Assembly (NCBI GenBank): GCA_021736475.1
Contig: JAIPFV010000008.1
Coordinates: 1-52,458, forward strand
Direction: 5' to 3'
Length of the DNA stretch: 52,458 nucleotides
Source of the DNA: Spirochaetia bacterium
Lineage (GTDB): Bacteria; Spirochaetota; Spirochaetia; DSM-16054; Sediminispirochaetaceae
Part shown: in pieces, positions 27,442-34,710 of the stretch
Layout: every line of letters begins with the position of its first letter
Position numbering within the stretch: position 1 is the first letter of the stretch
Program-made: the position numbers and the translations under genes
The notes under the pieces: model-generated
The model's database searches: none
What the model was told of the DNA's origin: nothing
Seen by the model: the letters and a program-made list of their open reading frames with translations, nothing else

Positions 27442-28371
27442 TTATCCCCCGTTTTCAAACAACCATGTTGAAAGGTACCTTTCTCCAGCATCCGGCAGCA
27501 GAGCAACGATGAGCTTGCCACTGTTCTCTGGACGTTTTGCAAGCTCTAACGCGGCTTGGAGGGCGGCTCCCGATGAAACCCCTACTAATATTCCCTCTTC
27601 AACTGCTAATCTTCGTGCGATCTCACCTGCGGACTCGTCCTTCATTCTAATAACCTCATCGATTACATCTGTCTTAAGTACCTCCGGCAAAAATCCTGCT
27701 CCGATTCCTTGAATTTTATGGGGACCCGGCTCGCCTCCTGAGATAACCGGAGATTTTTCCGGCTCGACAGCTACTACCTGCACAGTTGCTTTGCGTTTTT
27801 TCAATTCCTCGCCTACACCGGTAATGGTTCCACCGGTTCCGACCCCGGCAACAAAAATGTCAACACTGCCCTCCGTATCCCTCCATATCTCATCCGCGGT
27901 AGTTTTACGGTGCATATCGGGATTTGCCGGATTTGAAAATTGTTGAGGTATGAAGCTACCATCAATGGAAGATTGCAGCTCTTCGGCTTTTGCAATAGCT
28001 CCCTTCATTCCCTGTTTCCCATCGGTTAGCACGAGCTCTGCCCCTAGAGCTTTTAAGAGCTTCCGCCGTTCAATGCTCATTGTATCGGGCATGGTAAGGA
28101 TAACCTTGTATCCTTTTGCGGCGCCCACATAGGCCAGTGCAATTCCTGTGTTTCCGCTGGTCGGTTCGATAATCACCGAGCCGGGGTGCAACACACCGCG
28201 TTTTTCAGCTTCGTCTATCATGGCAAAACCGATGCGATCTTTGACACTGGAGAGCGGGTTGAAGGACTCAAGTTTTACTGCCACTTTTGCCGCACCACCC
28301 TTGTTGAGCTTATTAATACGGACGAGGGGTGTGTTACCGATTAAATCTGTAATGTTATCTGCAATATTCAT
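27442..28371 (-). CDS. cysK: Cysteine synthase A (O-acetylserine sulfhydrylase)
   Basis: This 309-residue PLP enzyme makes cysteine from O-acetylserine and sulfide. PLP lysine is Lys44 ([11 protein letters not shown]); the substrate loop is PTSGNTGI near residue 69, and the phosphate-binding [10 protein letters not shown] lies near 176. [11 protein letters not shown] near 262 and length are typical of CysK rather than CysM. It lies 27 bases downstream of an Rrf2-family regulator gene on the same strand, forming an operon with the promoter at 28857-28885. In Firmicutes, CysK and an Rrf2 protein (CymR) form a regulatory complex, which may also hold here. Confidence 0.93.
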   Translation of the reverse strand: MNIADNITDLIGNTPLVRINKLNKGGAAKVAVKLESFNPLSSVKDRIGFAMIDEAEKRGVLHPGSVIIEPTSGNTGIALAYVGAAKGYKVILTMPDTMSIERRKLLKALGAELVLTDGKQGMKGAIAKAEELQSSIDGSFIPQQFSNPANPDMHRKTTADEIWRDTEGSVDIFVAGVGTGGTITGVGEELKKRKATVQVVAVEPEKSPVISGGEPGPHKIQGIGAGFLPEVLKTDVIDEVIRMKDESAGEIARRLAVEEGILVGVSSGAALQAALELAKRPENSGKLIVALLPDAGERYLSTWLFENGG

Positions 28372-28398
28372 ACTGTCTACCTCTCTTGATTTGTGTAC

Positions 28399-28809
28399 CT
28401 ATATAACATAGGTAAATTGACGGTTCCGGTTATTCTGAACCACAGTTTCCAAATTTATGCTCTCTAGATAATCCGAAATGGCCTTATCAAGACCGCTCCA
28501 CACATCCCATGTAGGGTTTAATGGATTCTGTATGTCTTCCACCGGGGATGCATCACCCTCCAGCACATCAACGATCTGTTTGACCGTGATTTTTTTCGGC
28601 TCGCATGCAAGGCTATAGCCGCCACGTGCCCCTCTATAGGTATTAATAAGGCCACTGCTCTTGAGAGGAATGACCAGTTTACTAAGGTATTTCTCCGAAA
28701 TATTCTGTCGCTCGGCAATATCTCTAAGCAAAACCGGTCTTTCCTTACTGTGAAGTGCCAGTTCAAACATGAACTGTAAACCGTATCGGCTGCGGGTCGA
28801 CATTTTCAT
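28399..28809 (-). CDS. Rrf2-family regulator, CymR-like
   Basis: The 136-residue protein starts with the Rrf2 winged helix (MKMSTRSRYGLQFMFELALH, recognition region ISEKYLSKLVIPLKSSGLI, wing RGARGGYSL). It has only one Cys (Cys69), so it cannot hold the three-Cys iron-sulfur cluster of IscR. Its position directly before cysK suggests a CymR-type role in repressing sulfur assimilation genes. The ATG follows GGAGGATAT. An in-frame ATG two codons later is an alternative start. The overlapping divergent promoters upstream could let it also affect the membrane-protein gene at 29024. Confidence 0.88.
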   Translation of the reverse strand: MKMSTRSRYGLQFMFELALHSKERPVLLRDIAERQNISEKYLSKLVIPLKSSGLINTYRGARGGYSLACEPKKITVKQIVDVLEGDASPVEDIQNPLNPTWDVWSGLDKAISDYLESINLETVVQNNRNRQFTYVI

Positions 28810-28856
28810 ATATCCTCCAGGAATTTCATAATTACTACCAAAAAGGTCTACAAAGA

Positions 28857-28885
28857 AGTGTATAAAAACTTACTATAATTGTCAA
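28857..28885 (-). promoter_or_regulatory. Promoter of the Rrf2-cysK operon
   Basis: On the minus strand a perfect TTGACA (28885-28880) is followed after 17 bases by TACACT (28862-28857). The ATG is about 47 bases downstream. Confidence 0.65.
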
Positions 28886-28902
28886 GAATAATCTATATTT
28901 TC

Positions 28903-28932
28903 TTCACAGTTCGTTCACTTTTTTGCTATACT
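28903..28932 (+). promoter_or_regulatory. Promoter copy 1 of a duplicated module
   Basis: TTCACA and TATACT are 18 bases apart. The stretch from here to the ribosome binding site at 28961 aligns with 42645-42704 upstream of the secreted-protein gene, including TTAGG and a shared AACTAAAAC block. It lies back to back with the Rrf2-cysK promoter. Confidence 0.55.
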
Positions 28933-28970
28933 TTAGGGTACGCAACTAAAACCGACTTATAGGAGAGCCT

Positions 28971-28997
28971 ATGGAAGGTGAGAGAGTTTGTAATTAG
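28971..28997 (+). pseudogene. Nine-codon scar of a deleted secreted-protein gene
   Basis: After the shared promoter and an AGGAGAG site, an ATG opens a frame of only eight residues, MEGERVCN. Its GGTGAGAGAGT bases match the inside of the intact gene at 42716 (DGERV, near 42846). This is what an internal deletion of the exported-protein gene would leave. It may still be translated as a short peptide, and may place ribosomes just before the downstream gene at 29024. Confidence 0.55.
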
Positions 28998-29023
28998 AAA
29001 TCAATCTGTGAGGAGCACTATAT

Positions 29024-29395
29024 ATGATGATGAATGGATTTGGATTCGGGTTTCCTTTTTTTATGGGAGGCCCCTTCTTGTGGCTGATAATTGGTCTTGG
29101 CGGGTATTTTATTATGCGCCGTTTCTTTAATTCCAAAGGCAGGAGACAGCAGGCTTCCCCCGATAGAACCCAAAACTATGGGAGAGGTCAAGAATCTATT
29201 GAAACATCCATATATCGCTTAGCCGGAAAACTTGGAGGTACAATTACTGTCTCCGACCTAGTTACACATATGGGTATTGAACCAAAAAGGGCTGAAAAAA
29301 CACTGGAATCTATGGCCGACGGTGTGCGAGTTCGTATGGAAGTGGATGACGCGGGAATAGTGTATTACGAGTTTCCGGAATTGAAATCCAGATAG
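29024..29395 (+). CDS. Small membrane-anchored winged-helix-like protein, copy 1
   Basis: The 123-residue protein starts with a Phe/Gly-rich segment (MMMNGFGFGFPFFMGGPF) and one membrane helix (to about 33), then a polar linker, then a soluble C-terminal domain (about 60-120). The soluble domain (SIYRLAGKLGGTITVSDLVTHMGI, then an EKTLESM helix and a VRVRMEVDDAGIVYYEF wing) looks like a winged helix, so it could bind DNA, RNA or a protein at the membrane. It is a close paralogue of the protein at 43292-43657. ATG follows GAGGAG by eight bases. It converges on copB. I do not recognise a named family. Confidence 0.8.
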   Translation: MMMNGFGFGFPFFMGGPFLWLIIGLGGYFIMRRFFNSKGRRQQASPDRTQNYGRGQESIETSIYRLAGKLGGTITVSDLVTHMGIEPKRAEKTLESMADGVRVRMEVDDAGIVYYEFPELKSR

Positions 29396-29418
29396 ATGAG
29401 TGAGGGGCTCAGTGCGCT

Positions 29419-31416
29419 TTATGATGTCGCTTCTTCAAGCTCCTCCTTCTTTACTCGCAGCAGTTGCGCGTTAACGGCAACAATAACCGTGGACATGGAC
29501 ATGAGAATTGCTCCCACTTCGGGGGACAGAACGATTCCCACGCTGTACAGAACGCCTGCGGCCAGAGGGATGGCGATCACGTTGTAGCCGGTAGCCCATA
29601 TCAGGTTCTGGACCATCTTGCGGTAGGTTGCGCGTCCGAACAGAATCAGTGCCGTGATATCGAGGGGATTGGAGTTTACCAGCACTATATCGGCGGAGGC
29701 AGCGGCAATATCGGTGCCGGAGCCCACCGCCACTCCTATCTGGGCCTGGGCCAGGGCGGGGGAGTCATTTACTCCGTCGCCGGTCATAGCCACGTACTCG
29801 CCCTGTTCCTGCAGTTCCTTGATTTTGTCCTGCTTTTGATCGGGCAGTACCTCGGCGAAATATCCGTCCATGCCGAGTTCCTTTGAAACAGCCTCCGCGG
29901 TTTCACTGTTATCACCGGTGAGCATCCAGCACTTGATTCCCCGTTTCTGCAGGGCTTGGATTGCCTGGTGCGATTCGGGGCGGATAGTGTCGGAGAGGGC
30001 AAGCGAGCCGGCAACCTGCTTATCGACCAATACGAAGACCCTTGTTACGCCGCCCTGTCGGCCGGCATCCTTCGGTTGTTCAAGATTCTGTTCTTCCAGG
30101 TAGCCCGGACTCACCACCGCTATCGACTTTTTATTCACGGTTCCCTGCACGCCCTTGCCTTTGATCGCCTCGAAATTATCGGCCGATCCGATCGAAACAC
30201 CCGCATCTTTAGCGGCGGAGACAATTCCTTTGCCAATCGGATGTTCGGATTGTCCTTCCAGTGCCGCGGCAAAGCTGAGAATATCGTTCTTTTCATACTG
30301 TGTGTCGTGAACATCCACGCTTCCGACCTCGAACACCCCCTTGGTCAATGTACCGGTTTTATCGAAGACAACGGTGGTAATTTTTCGGGCATTCTCGAAG
30401 GCCGTGCGGTTGCGGATCAACAGTCCGTTCTGGGCCGATTTAGCGGTTGACTGGGCCACTACCAGTGGAATTGCTAATCCAAGGGCGTGGGGGCAGGTGA
30501 TAATCATGACCGTGGCCATTCGGGCAATCGAGAACTGAAGCCCCGCTCCGGTTATCAGCCATCCGGCCAGTGTCGCCGCTCCGACGGTAAGTGCAACAAT
30601 GGTGAGCCACATCGCCGCCCGGTCGGAAAGCGCCTGAGTTTTAGATTTCGCGGACTGGGCTTCGCGGACCATGTTGATCACTTTGGACAGGTAAGAATCC
30701 TCTCCGGCTCCTTCCACTTGAAGTTCAAGAGAACCGTCACCGTTGATCGAACCTCCGATCAACTCATCCCCCTCAGCTTTGCTGACCGGACGCGATTCAC
30801 CGGTAAGCATCGATTCGTCAATGTAACTGCTGCCTCTCACAACCTTGCCGTCGGAGGGAATTTTCTCGCCCGGTTTAATTACCAGGACATCTCCCTTTCG
30901 CACTTCCGACAAGGGAATATCTTCGGTCTCTCCATCCTTCTTGCGATGAGCCTCGCTGGGCATGAGTTGGGCGAGTTTCTCCAATGCTGAGGAAGCACTG
31001 ACCACCGAGGCCATTTCGATCCAGTGTCCGGCCAGCATAATTGCGATCAGGGTGGCCAACTCCCAGTAGAAGGGCGTCCCCTCAAGGCCGAAGGTAACCG
31101 CAGCGCTGTATACATAGGCTACGGTGATGGCAAGTCCGATCAGGGTCATCATCCCCGGGACTCTGGATTTGAGTTCATCCACCAGTCCCTTGAGAAATGG
31201 CCAGCCGCCGTACACGAAAATCGCAGTGGCAAGTACAAATACAAACATACTGTCGCCGGTGAATTCGAGGCTGAACCCCAGAAACTGCTGTATCAGCTCC
31301 GAGAGCGCCAGCACAGGTATACTCAATACAAGGGTGATGTAAAATCGCTTCCTGAAATCACGAATCATCATCCTGTGGTGCTGGGTATGGTCATGGTGAG
31401 TGTGTTCGGTATTCAT
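29419..31416 (-). CDS. copB: Copper-exporting P1B-type ATPase, CopB subtype
   Basis: The 665-residue P-type ATPase has a His-rich N-terminus (HTHHDHTQHH, residues 5-14) instead of CxxC metal domains, and a CPH metal site in the membrane (Cys308-Pro-His310), which mark the CopB subtype (Cu(II)/Ag or Cu(I) efflux). Other motifs are the TGES actuator loop near 205, the phosphorylated Asp352 in DKTGTLTKG, an HP motif (SEHPIGKG) and GDGVNDSPAL. About eight helices are visible. It is the last gene of a copper-type cluster and has its own promoter with an overlapping palindrome (31431-31471). Confidence 0.92.
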   Translation of the reverse strand: MNTEHTHHDHTQHHRMMIRDFRKRFYITLVLSIPVLALSELIQQFLGFSLEFTGDSMFVFVLATAIFVYGGWPFLKGLVDELKSRVPGMMTLIGLAITVAYVYSAAVTFGLEGTPFYWELATLIAIMLAGHWIEMASVVSASSALEKLAQLMPSEAHRKKDGETEDIPLSEVRKGDVLVIKPGEKIPSDGKVVRGSSYIDESMLTGESRPVSKAEGDELIGGSINGDGSLELQVEGAGEDSYLSKVINMVREAQSAKSKTQALSDRAAMWLTIVALTVGAATLAGWLITGAGLQFSIARMATVMIITCPHALGLAIPLVVAQSTAKSAQNGLLIRNRTAFENARKITTVVFDKTGTLTKGVFEVGSVDVHDTQYEKNDILSFAAALEGQSEHPIGKGIVSAAKDAGVSIGSADNFEAIKGKGVQGTVNKKSIAVVSPGYLEEQNLEQPKDAGRQGGVTRVFVLVDKQVAGSLALSDTIRPESHQAIQALQKRGIKCWMLTGDNSETAEAVSKELGMDGYFAEVLPDQKQDKIKELQEQGEYVAMTGDGVNDSPALAQAQIGVAVGSGTDIAAASADIVLVNSNPLDITALILFGRATYRKMVQNLIWATGYNVIAIPLAAGVLYSVGIVLSPEVGAILMSMSTVIVAVNAQLLRVKKEELEEATS

Positions 31417-31430
31417 ACTTCCTCCTTACC

Positions 31431-31471
31431 TTAGTAATATAATTATACTAATAACCGAGCTCAGTTTTCAA
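31431..31471 (-). promoter_or_regulatory. copB promoter with overlapping palindromic operator
   Basis: On the minus strand TTGAAA (31471-31466) and a perfect TATAAT (31447-31442) are 18 bases apart, inside the 3' end of the SHOCT gene. A 21-base near-palindrome with TTAGTA/TACTAA arms (31431-31451) covers the -10 box and the expected transcript start. This is a classic repressor position. Confidence 0.65.
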
Positions 31472-31639
31472 ATGTTCGTATTCATCTCGGCTGATCTCGC
31501 CGTTTGCATAGCGTGCTTTTGCGATCTCGAGTGAGGATGAATCCTCACTAAAGGAAGTCCACTCTGAAGGGTTCCTCTGATAGTTGTTATACGCAATATA
31601 TGCAATCGCAATAATTCCTAAGATCAATATAATTCCCAT
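31448..31639 (-). CDS. Small SHOCT-domain membrane protein
   Basis: The 63-residue protein has one N-terminal membrane helix (IILILGIIAIAYIAYN, about residues 3-18) and a C-terminal SHOCT motif (SLEIAKARYANGEISRDEYEHLKTEL, about 35-62; read as two blocks). SHOCT motifs are short helical hairpins found at protein ends and thought to promote oligomerisation. The same motif ends the exported protein at 32186-32710, so the two may bind each other. It sits between DUF302 and copB on the same strand, with a good AAGGAGCGG site before the ATG. Confidence 0.75.
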   Translation of the reverse strand: MGIILILGIIAIAYIAYNNYQRNPSEWTSFSEDSSSLEIAKARYANGEISRDEYEHLKTELGY

Positions 31640-31660
31640 GTTCCGCTCCTTTTAATTCAT

Positions 31661-32056
31661 TTATTTGGTCGTCAAGCGATCAATTACTTTCTGCAATTTG
31701 TCTTTGATCTCACCGGCGATCGTTTCAATCTCCGTATTGGAAACCCCCTGCATTGAAGCCTGCGGGTCAACCGCAGCAACTTCGATTGAGTTAGGTTCAA
31801 TTTCCTGCACGATCACATTACAGGGAAGCAGGGTTCCGATTTTATCCTCGGCCTGCAGAGCCTTATGTGAAAAGGGAGGATTGCATGCCCCCAGTATTCG
31901 GTACTTACGAAAATCAACTCCGAGCTTTTTTTGTAAGGTTGCTTCGACATCGATATCGGACAGCACTCCGAAACCTTCCTCTGCCAGCTCCGATTTTACT
32001 TGTTCGATTGTCGCCTCAAAATCTCCGTTTACCTTTGTGCTCATATAATATTTCAT
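31661..32056 (-). CDS. DUF302 family protein
   Basis: The 131-residue protein is a DUF302 domain: MKYYMSTKVNGDFEATIEQVKSEL at the start (read in parts), a GFGVLSDIDVEATLQKKLG segment, YRILGACNPPFSHKAL near residue 55 with one Cys, and LLPCNVIVQE near 80 with a second Cys. No signal peptide or membrane helix is present. DUF302 proteins are common near copper and sulfur genes and are often described as heavy-metal or redox-linked, but their reaction is unknown. The two conserved Cys could bind copper. It lies between the SHOCT peptide and the small membrane peptide. Confidence 0.85.
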   Translation of the reverse strand: MKYYMSTKVNGDFEATIEQVKSELAEEGFGVLSDIDVEATLQKKLGVDFRKYRILGACNPPFSHKALQAEDKIGTLLPCNVIVQEIEPNSIEVAAVDPQASMQGVSNTEIETIAGEIKDKLQKVIDRLTTK

Positions 32057-32077
32057 GGTATTCCTCCTTATAGAACC

Positions 32078-32182
32078 TTATAAATTTCTTTTGGGAAATA
32101 GCAGCATTACTGCTGCTATTCCTATCAGGATGATGACGATCCATCCCGCATACATCTCCGGGCATCTGATGAGCCATTGCAT
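32078..32182 (-). CDS. Possible 34-residue single-helix membrane peptide
   Basis: Between the SHOCT-protein and DUF302 genes a short frame reads MQWLIRCPEMYAGW, then a hydrophobic helix IVIILIGIAAVMLLF, then PKRNL. The ATG is only three bases after the stop of the upstream gene, so translation could be coupled; the nearest site is a weak GAAG about ten bases before the ATG. One helix with a basic tail fits a small membrane subunit, perhaps a helper for the CopB ATPase, as small peptides do for other P-type ATPases. That role is speculative, and the frame could be chance. Confidence 0.42.
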   Translation of the reverse strand: MQWLIRCPEMYAGWIVIILIGIAAVMLLFPKRNL

Positions 32183-32185
32183 AGT

Positions 32186-32710
32186 TTAACGCTTCAAATC
32201 TTCTATGGCCTGCAGGTACTCTTCGCGGCTGATTTCACCACGGGCGTAGCGCTGTTTCAGAACCTCTTCAGGTGAGTTATAGGGGATCGACTGGGCGGCA
32301 GACCCATTTTGGCTCCATCCACGACCCATCATTCCGGGGCCCATCATTCCCATGCGTCCCCCACGGTAGCCGTACTCCGAACCGTCCGTGAGATATCTGT
32401 ATCCCATCCAGCGGTGGGCCGATGCCAGGGACTCGGAACCTTCACCGCCCATCATTCTGTCCATCCATGAATGAACGCTCTCGTTGGGGTGAACCTCCGA
32501 CATAACGGCATCACCGAGTTCTTCGAGTAGCGGGTCAGGGACCTTTTCAGGATCAATAGTCTCCTCTGAACTCAGCCCCATCTTATTCCGAATCTCATTG
32601 ATTACCTGATTTGGATTTGCGGAATGTTCGTCGGACTGGGTGTCGGAGAGCGACCACGCCAATACTGCAACTGTTAATAAAGCTAAAGATAAAATTACTG
32701 TGCGTTTCAT
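32186..32710 (-). CDS. Exported Met/Gly-rich SHOCT-domain protein
   Basis: The 174-residue protein has a signal peptide (MKRTVILSLALLTVAVLAWSL), a helical Glu/Asp-rich region (about 30-110), a Met/Gly-rich patch RMGMMGPGMMGRGW near residue 122, and a C-terminal SHOCT motif (EVLKQRYARGEISREEY). Methionine-rich patches in exported proteins are typical Cu(I) ligands. It is the first structural gene after the two-component pair, with direct repeats upstream that look like a binding site for the OmpR-type regulator. The seven-residue GPGMMGR patch recurs at the end of the exported protein at 42716-43225. A periplasmic copper-binding role is likely but inferred. Confidence 0.78.
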   Translation of the reverse strand: MKRTVILSLALLTVAVLAWSLSDTQSDEHSANPNQVINEIRNKMGLSSEETIDPEKVPDPLLEELGDAVMSEVHPNESVHSWMDRMMGGEGSESLASAHRWMGYRYLTDGSEYGYRGGRMGMMGPGMMGRGWSQNGSAAQSIPYNSPEEVLKQRYARGEISREEYLQAIEDLKR

Positions 32711-32736
32711 ATTTCTTCTCCTCTTGAATGGTGTGT

Positions 32737-32775
32737 AGTATGAATATAGGGAAGGAGTATGAAGCTAAGTTGAAG
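32737..32775 (-). promoter_or_regulatory. Direct-repeat operator for the OmpR-type copper regulator
   Basis: On the minus strand the core TTC recurs four times at 11, 10 and 9 base intervals. Two copies are the exact octamer TTCATACT (32763-32756 and 32744-32737), and TTCAACT lies at 32774-32768. Helical-turn direct repeats are the usual pattern for OmpR/PhoB-family regulators. The SHOCT protein ATG is 27 bases downstream. Confidence 0.55.
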
Positions 32776-32800
32776 GAGATATTACGGGAATATGACAAAA

Positions 32801-33916
32801 TTAGTTGTTCAGGGGAAGAGTGAAATAAAAACGGCTGCCTCTGTGCAGTCCGGGGCTTTCAGCCTGCAAACTGCCTCCGTGGGCTTTGATAATATGATGT
32901 GCTATTGTCAGACCGATACCACTTCCACCGCCGACGCGGGACCGGGATTTATCAACCCGGTAGAATCTTTCGAAAATTTGATCTATCTCACTATCACTTA
33001 GACCAATACCGTTATCTTCGACACCGCAGACTATCATATCGTGTTTGGACTCAGCATAGATTTGAACCGAGCCATGGGGAGGCGTATACTGTAGAGCATT
33101 GCCGAGAAGGTTGATGAGTACCTGCTGTATGCGTTCCCGATCAGCCTTTACTCTGAGTGCAGACTCCGGGAGTTCAATTTTAAGGTCGATCTGCTTTTCC
33201 GAGAACTGGGGTTTTAACCTTAGCACAACTTGTTCCAGTAGATTGTTCAGGTCGAACTCTTTTATATTCAGTTTTATCTGCCCCGATTCCGCCTGTGATA
33301 GATTCTCTAAGTCCCCGACAAGACGTTGTAATCGTGTAAGTTCGGTCTGAACCGCCGAGTATGTAGAAAAATCCGCCGGCAATACCCCGTCGATCATACC
33401 CTCCATAAGGCTGCGCATTGAAGCAAGAGGAGTCCTTAATTCGTGGGCGACATTGCCAATGAGCTCAATGCGGCGGGTTTCAGTGGAATGCAGCTCCTCC
33501 GCCATCCGATTGAAGTTTTGGGCCAGCTCGCCAATTTCGTCATCCCATACGAAGTGGGCCCGCTGGCGGTAATCTCCGTCTGCAATCTGTACCACCGTTT
33601 TTATCATCGAGCGGATGGGAAAAACTATTCGCCAGGCGACAAAACTACTAATTATAACGGCTGCAAGTAAGGCACCGGACGCAGCGATTAGGAGAACCTC
33701 ATTTAGGGCAGCCTGAAAAGTGTTCATTAAATTCTGTCGTAACACATCGCTCTCACCAATGAGGTGCTCCATCTGCCGGATATGCTGGTTCAATGCATAC
33801 GGTGCTTGTAGGCGGGCGGTGAGCAACAGGATAACAACCCCAACCCCGATTACTATTAGATGTGAAACAAAGATTTTGCGGCCTAAACGGCTTGTCAGCA
33901 GTTCTTTTATTTTCAC
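32801..33916 (-). CDS. Sensor histidine kinase of the copper locus
   Basis: The 371-residue kinase has two membrane helices (about 14-33 and 73-95) around a short periplasmic loop of ~40 residues, a HAMP domain (about 96-150), a HisKA domain with phospho-His158 (NVAHELRTPLAS), and a HATPase domain (DNGIGLSD N/G boxes, GSGIGLTIAHHIIKAHGG). The small loop has a His and Met (HIRQMEHL) that could bind metal. It starts at a GTG overlapping the stop of the regulator gene (GTGA). The pair probably senses periplasmic copper or envelope stress and controls the downstream SHOCT-DUF302-copB genes. Confidence 0.88.
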   Translation of the reverse strand: MKIKELLTSRLGRKIFVSHLIVIGVGVVILLLTARLQAPYALNQHIRQMEHLIGESDVLRQNLMNTFQAALNEVLLIAASGALLAAVIISSFVAWRIVFPIRSMIKTVVQIADGDYRQRAHFVWDDEIGELAQNFNRMAEELHSTETRRIELIGNVAHELRTPLASMRSLMEGMIDGVLPADFSTYSAVQTELTRLQRLVGDLENLSQAESGQIKLNIKEFDLNNLLEQVVLRLKPQFSEKQIDLKIELPESALRVKADRERIQQVLINLLGNALQYTPPHGSVQIYAESKHDMIVCGVEDNGIGLSDSEIDQIFERFYRVDKSRSRVGGGSGIGLTIAHHIIKAHGGSLQAESPGLHRGSRFYFTLPLNN

Positions 33917-34596
33917 TGTTCCCCCTCGAAACGATAGCCGCTTCCGCGAACAGTTGTAATGTATTCCCTGTCTTCCTCGGATAGCCTCATCTTATTGCGT
34001 AACCGGCGGATATGTACATCAACTACGCGCTCTTCGATAAAATATTCATCTCCCCACACATGCTCGATCAGTTGATCACGGCTGAGCACTCGGCCACTGT
34101 TTTCCATCAAAGTGAGTAGCAAATCAAACTCAATCCGGGTGAGCTCGAGTTCATGTCCTTCCCGCCAGGCTCTTCTGGCGGCCGGATCGATAGAAAACTC
34201 GCCACTCTGTATCGTCTCAAGTTCATTGTCGCTCTGTTTTCTCTGTCGACGGACGATTGCCTGCACCCGGGCTACCAACTCGCGGGGACTGAAGGGTTTT
34301 TGAACGTAATCGTCGGCCCCCATTTTAAGACCGATTATCCGGTCGTCTTCGCTCGTTTTAGCAGTTAGTAATACGATATAAGGGTCGGCGTTTCGCCTGA
34401 GTTCCCGCAATACCTCCAGTCCGTCAATTCCAGGGAGCATTATATCCAATACCACCACATCCGGTCTAAATGTACGGGCGATCGTAAGCGCCTGCTGTCC
34501 TTCGAGGGCGCTTTTGACCTCATAGCCCTCGCGCTCGAAATAGGCTTGAACTGTAGTTACGATGGCGGTTTCATCATCCACGACCAATATCTTCAT
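33913..34596 (-). CDS. OmpR-family response regulator of the copper locus
   Basis: The ~227-residue product has a receiver domain (phospho-Asp51 in VVVLDIMLPGIDG, Lys in VQKPFSPREL) and a C-terminal winged helix of the OmpR type (ELTRIEFDLLLTLMENSGRVLSRDQLIEHVWG, cited in parts, and VDVHIRRLRNKM). I choose the ATG at 34596 (MKILVVDDE), which follows AGAGGTGGG; the frame also has a TTG two codons upstream. It is the first gene of the locus and overlaps the kinase by four bases. Its likely DNA target is the set of direct repeats at 32737-32775. Confidence 0.92.
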   Translation of the reverse strand: MKILVVDDETAIVTTVQAYFEREGYEVKSALEGQQALTIARTFRPDVVVLDIMLPGIDGLEVLRELRRNADPYIVLLTAKTSEDDRIIGLKMGADDYVQKPFSPRELVARVQAIVRRQRKQSDNELETIQSGEFSIDPAARRAWREGHELELTRIEFDLLLTLMENSGRVLSRDQLIEHVWGDEYFIEERVVDVHIRRLRNKMRLSEEDREYITTVRGSGYRFEGEQ

Positions 34597-34620
34597 GTGC
34601 AACCCACCTCTCCATAATTC

Positions 34621-34649
34621 AGTATCTTAATTTAGCGGTGCAGTGTCAA
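34621..34649 (-). promoter_or_regulatory. Promoter of the copper-locus two-component genes
   Basis: On the minus strand a perfect TTGACA (34649-34644) and GATACT (34626-34621) are 17 bases apart. The regulator ATG is 24 bases beyond the -10 box. Confidence 0.6.
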
Positions 34650-34710
34650 ACCGAATATATATAAGCTAAGCTCTTGAATACAGCGCGGCTGCTATGCAAT
34701 AAAACAGTAT

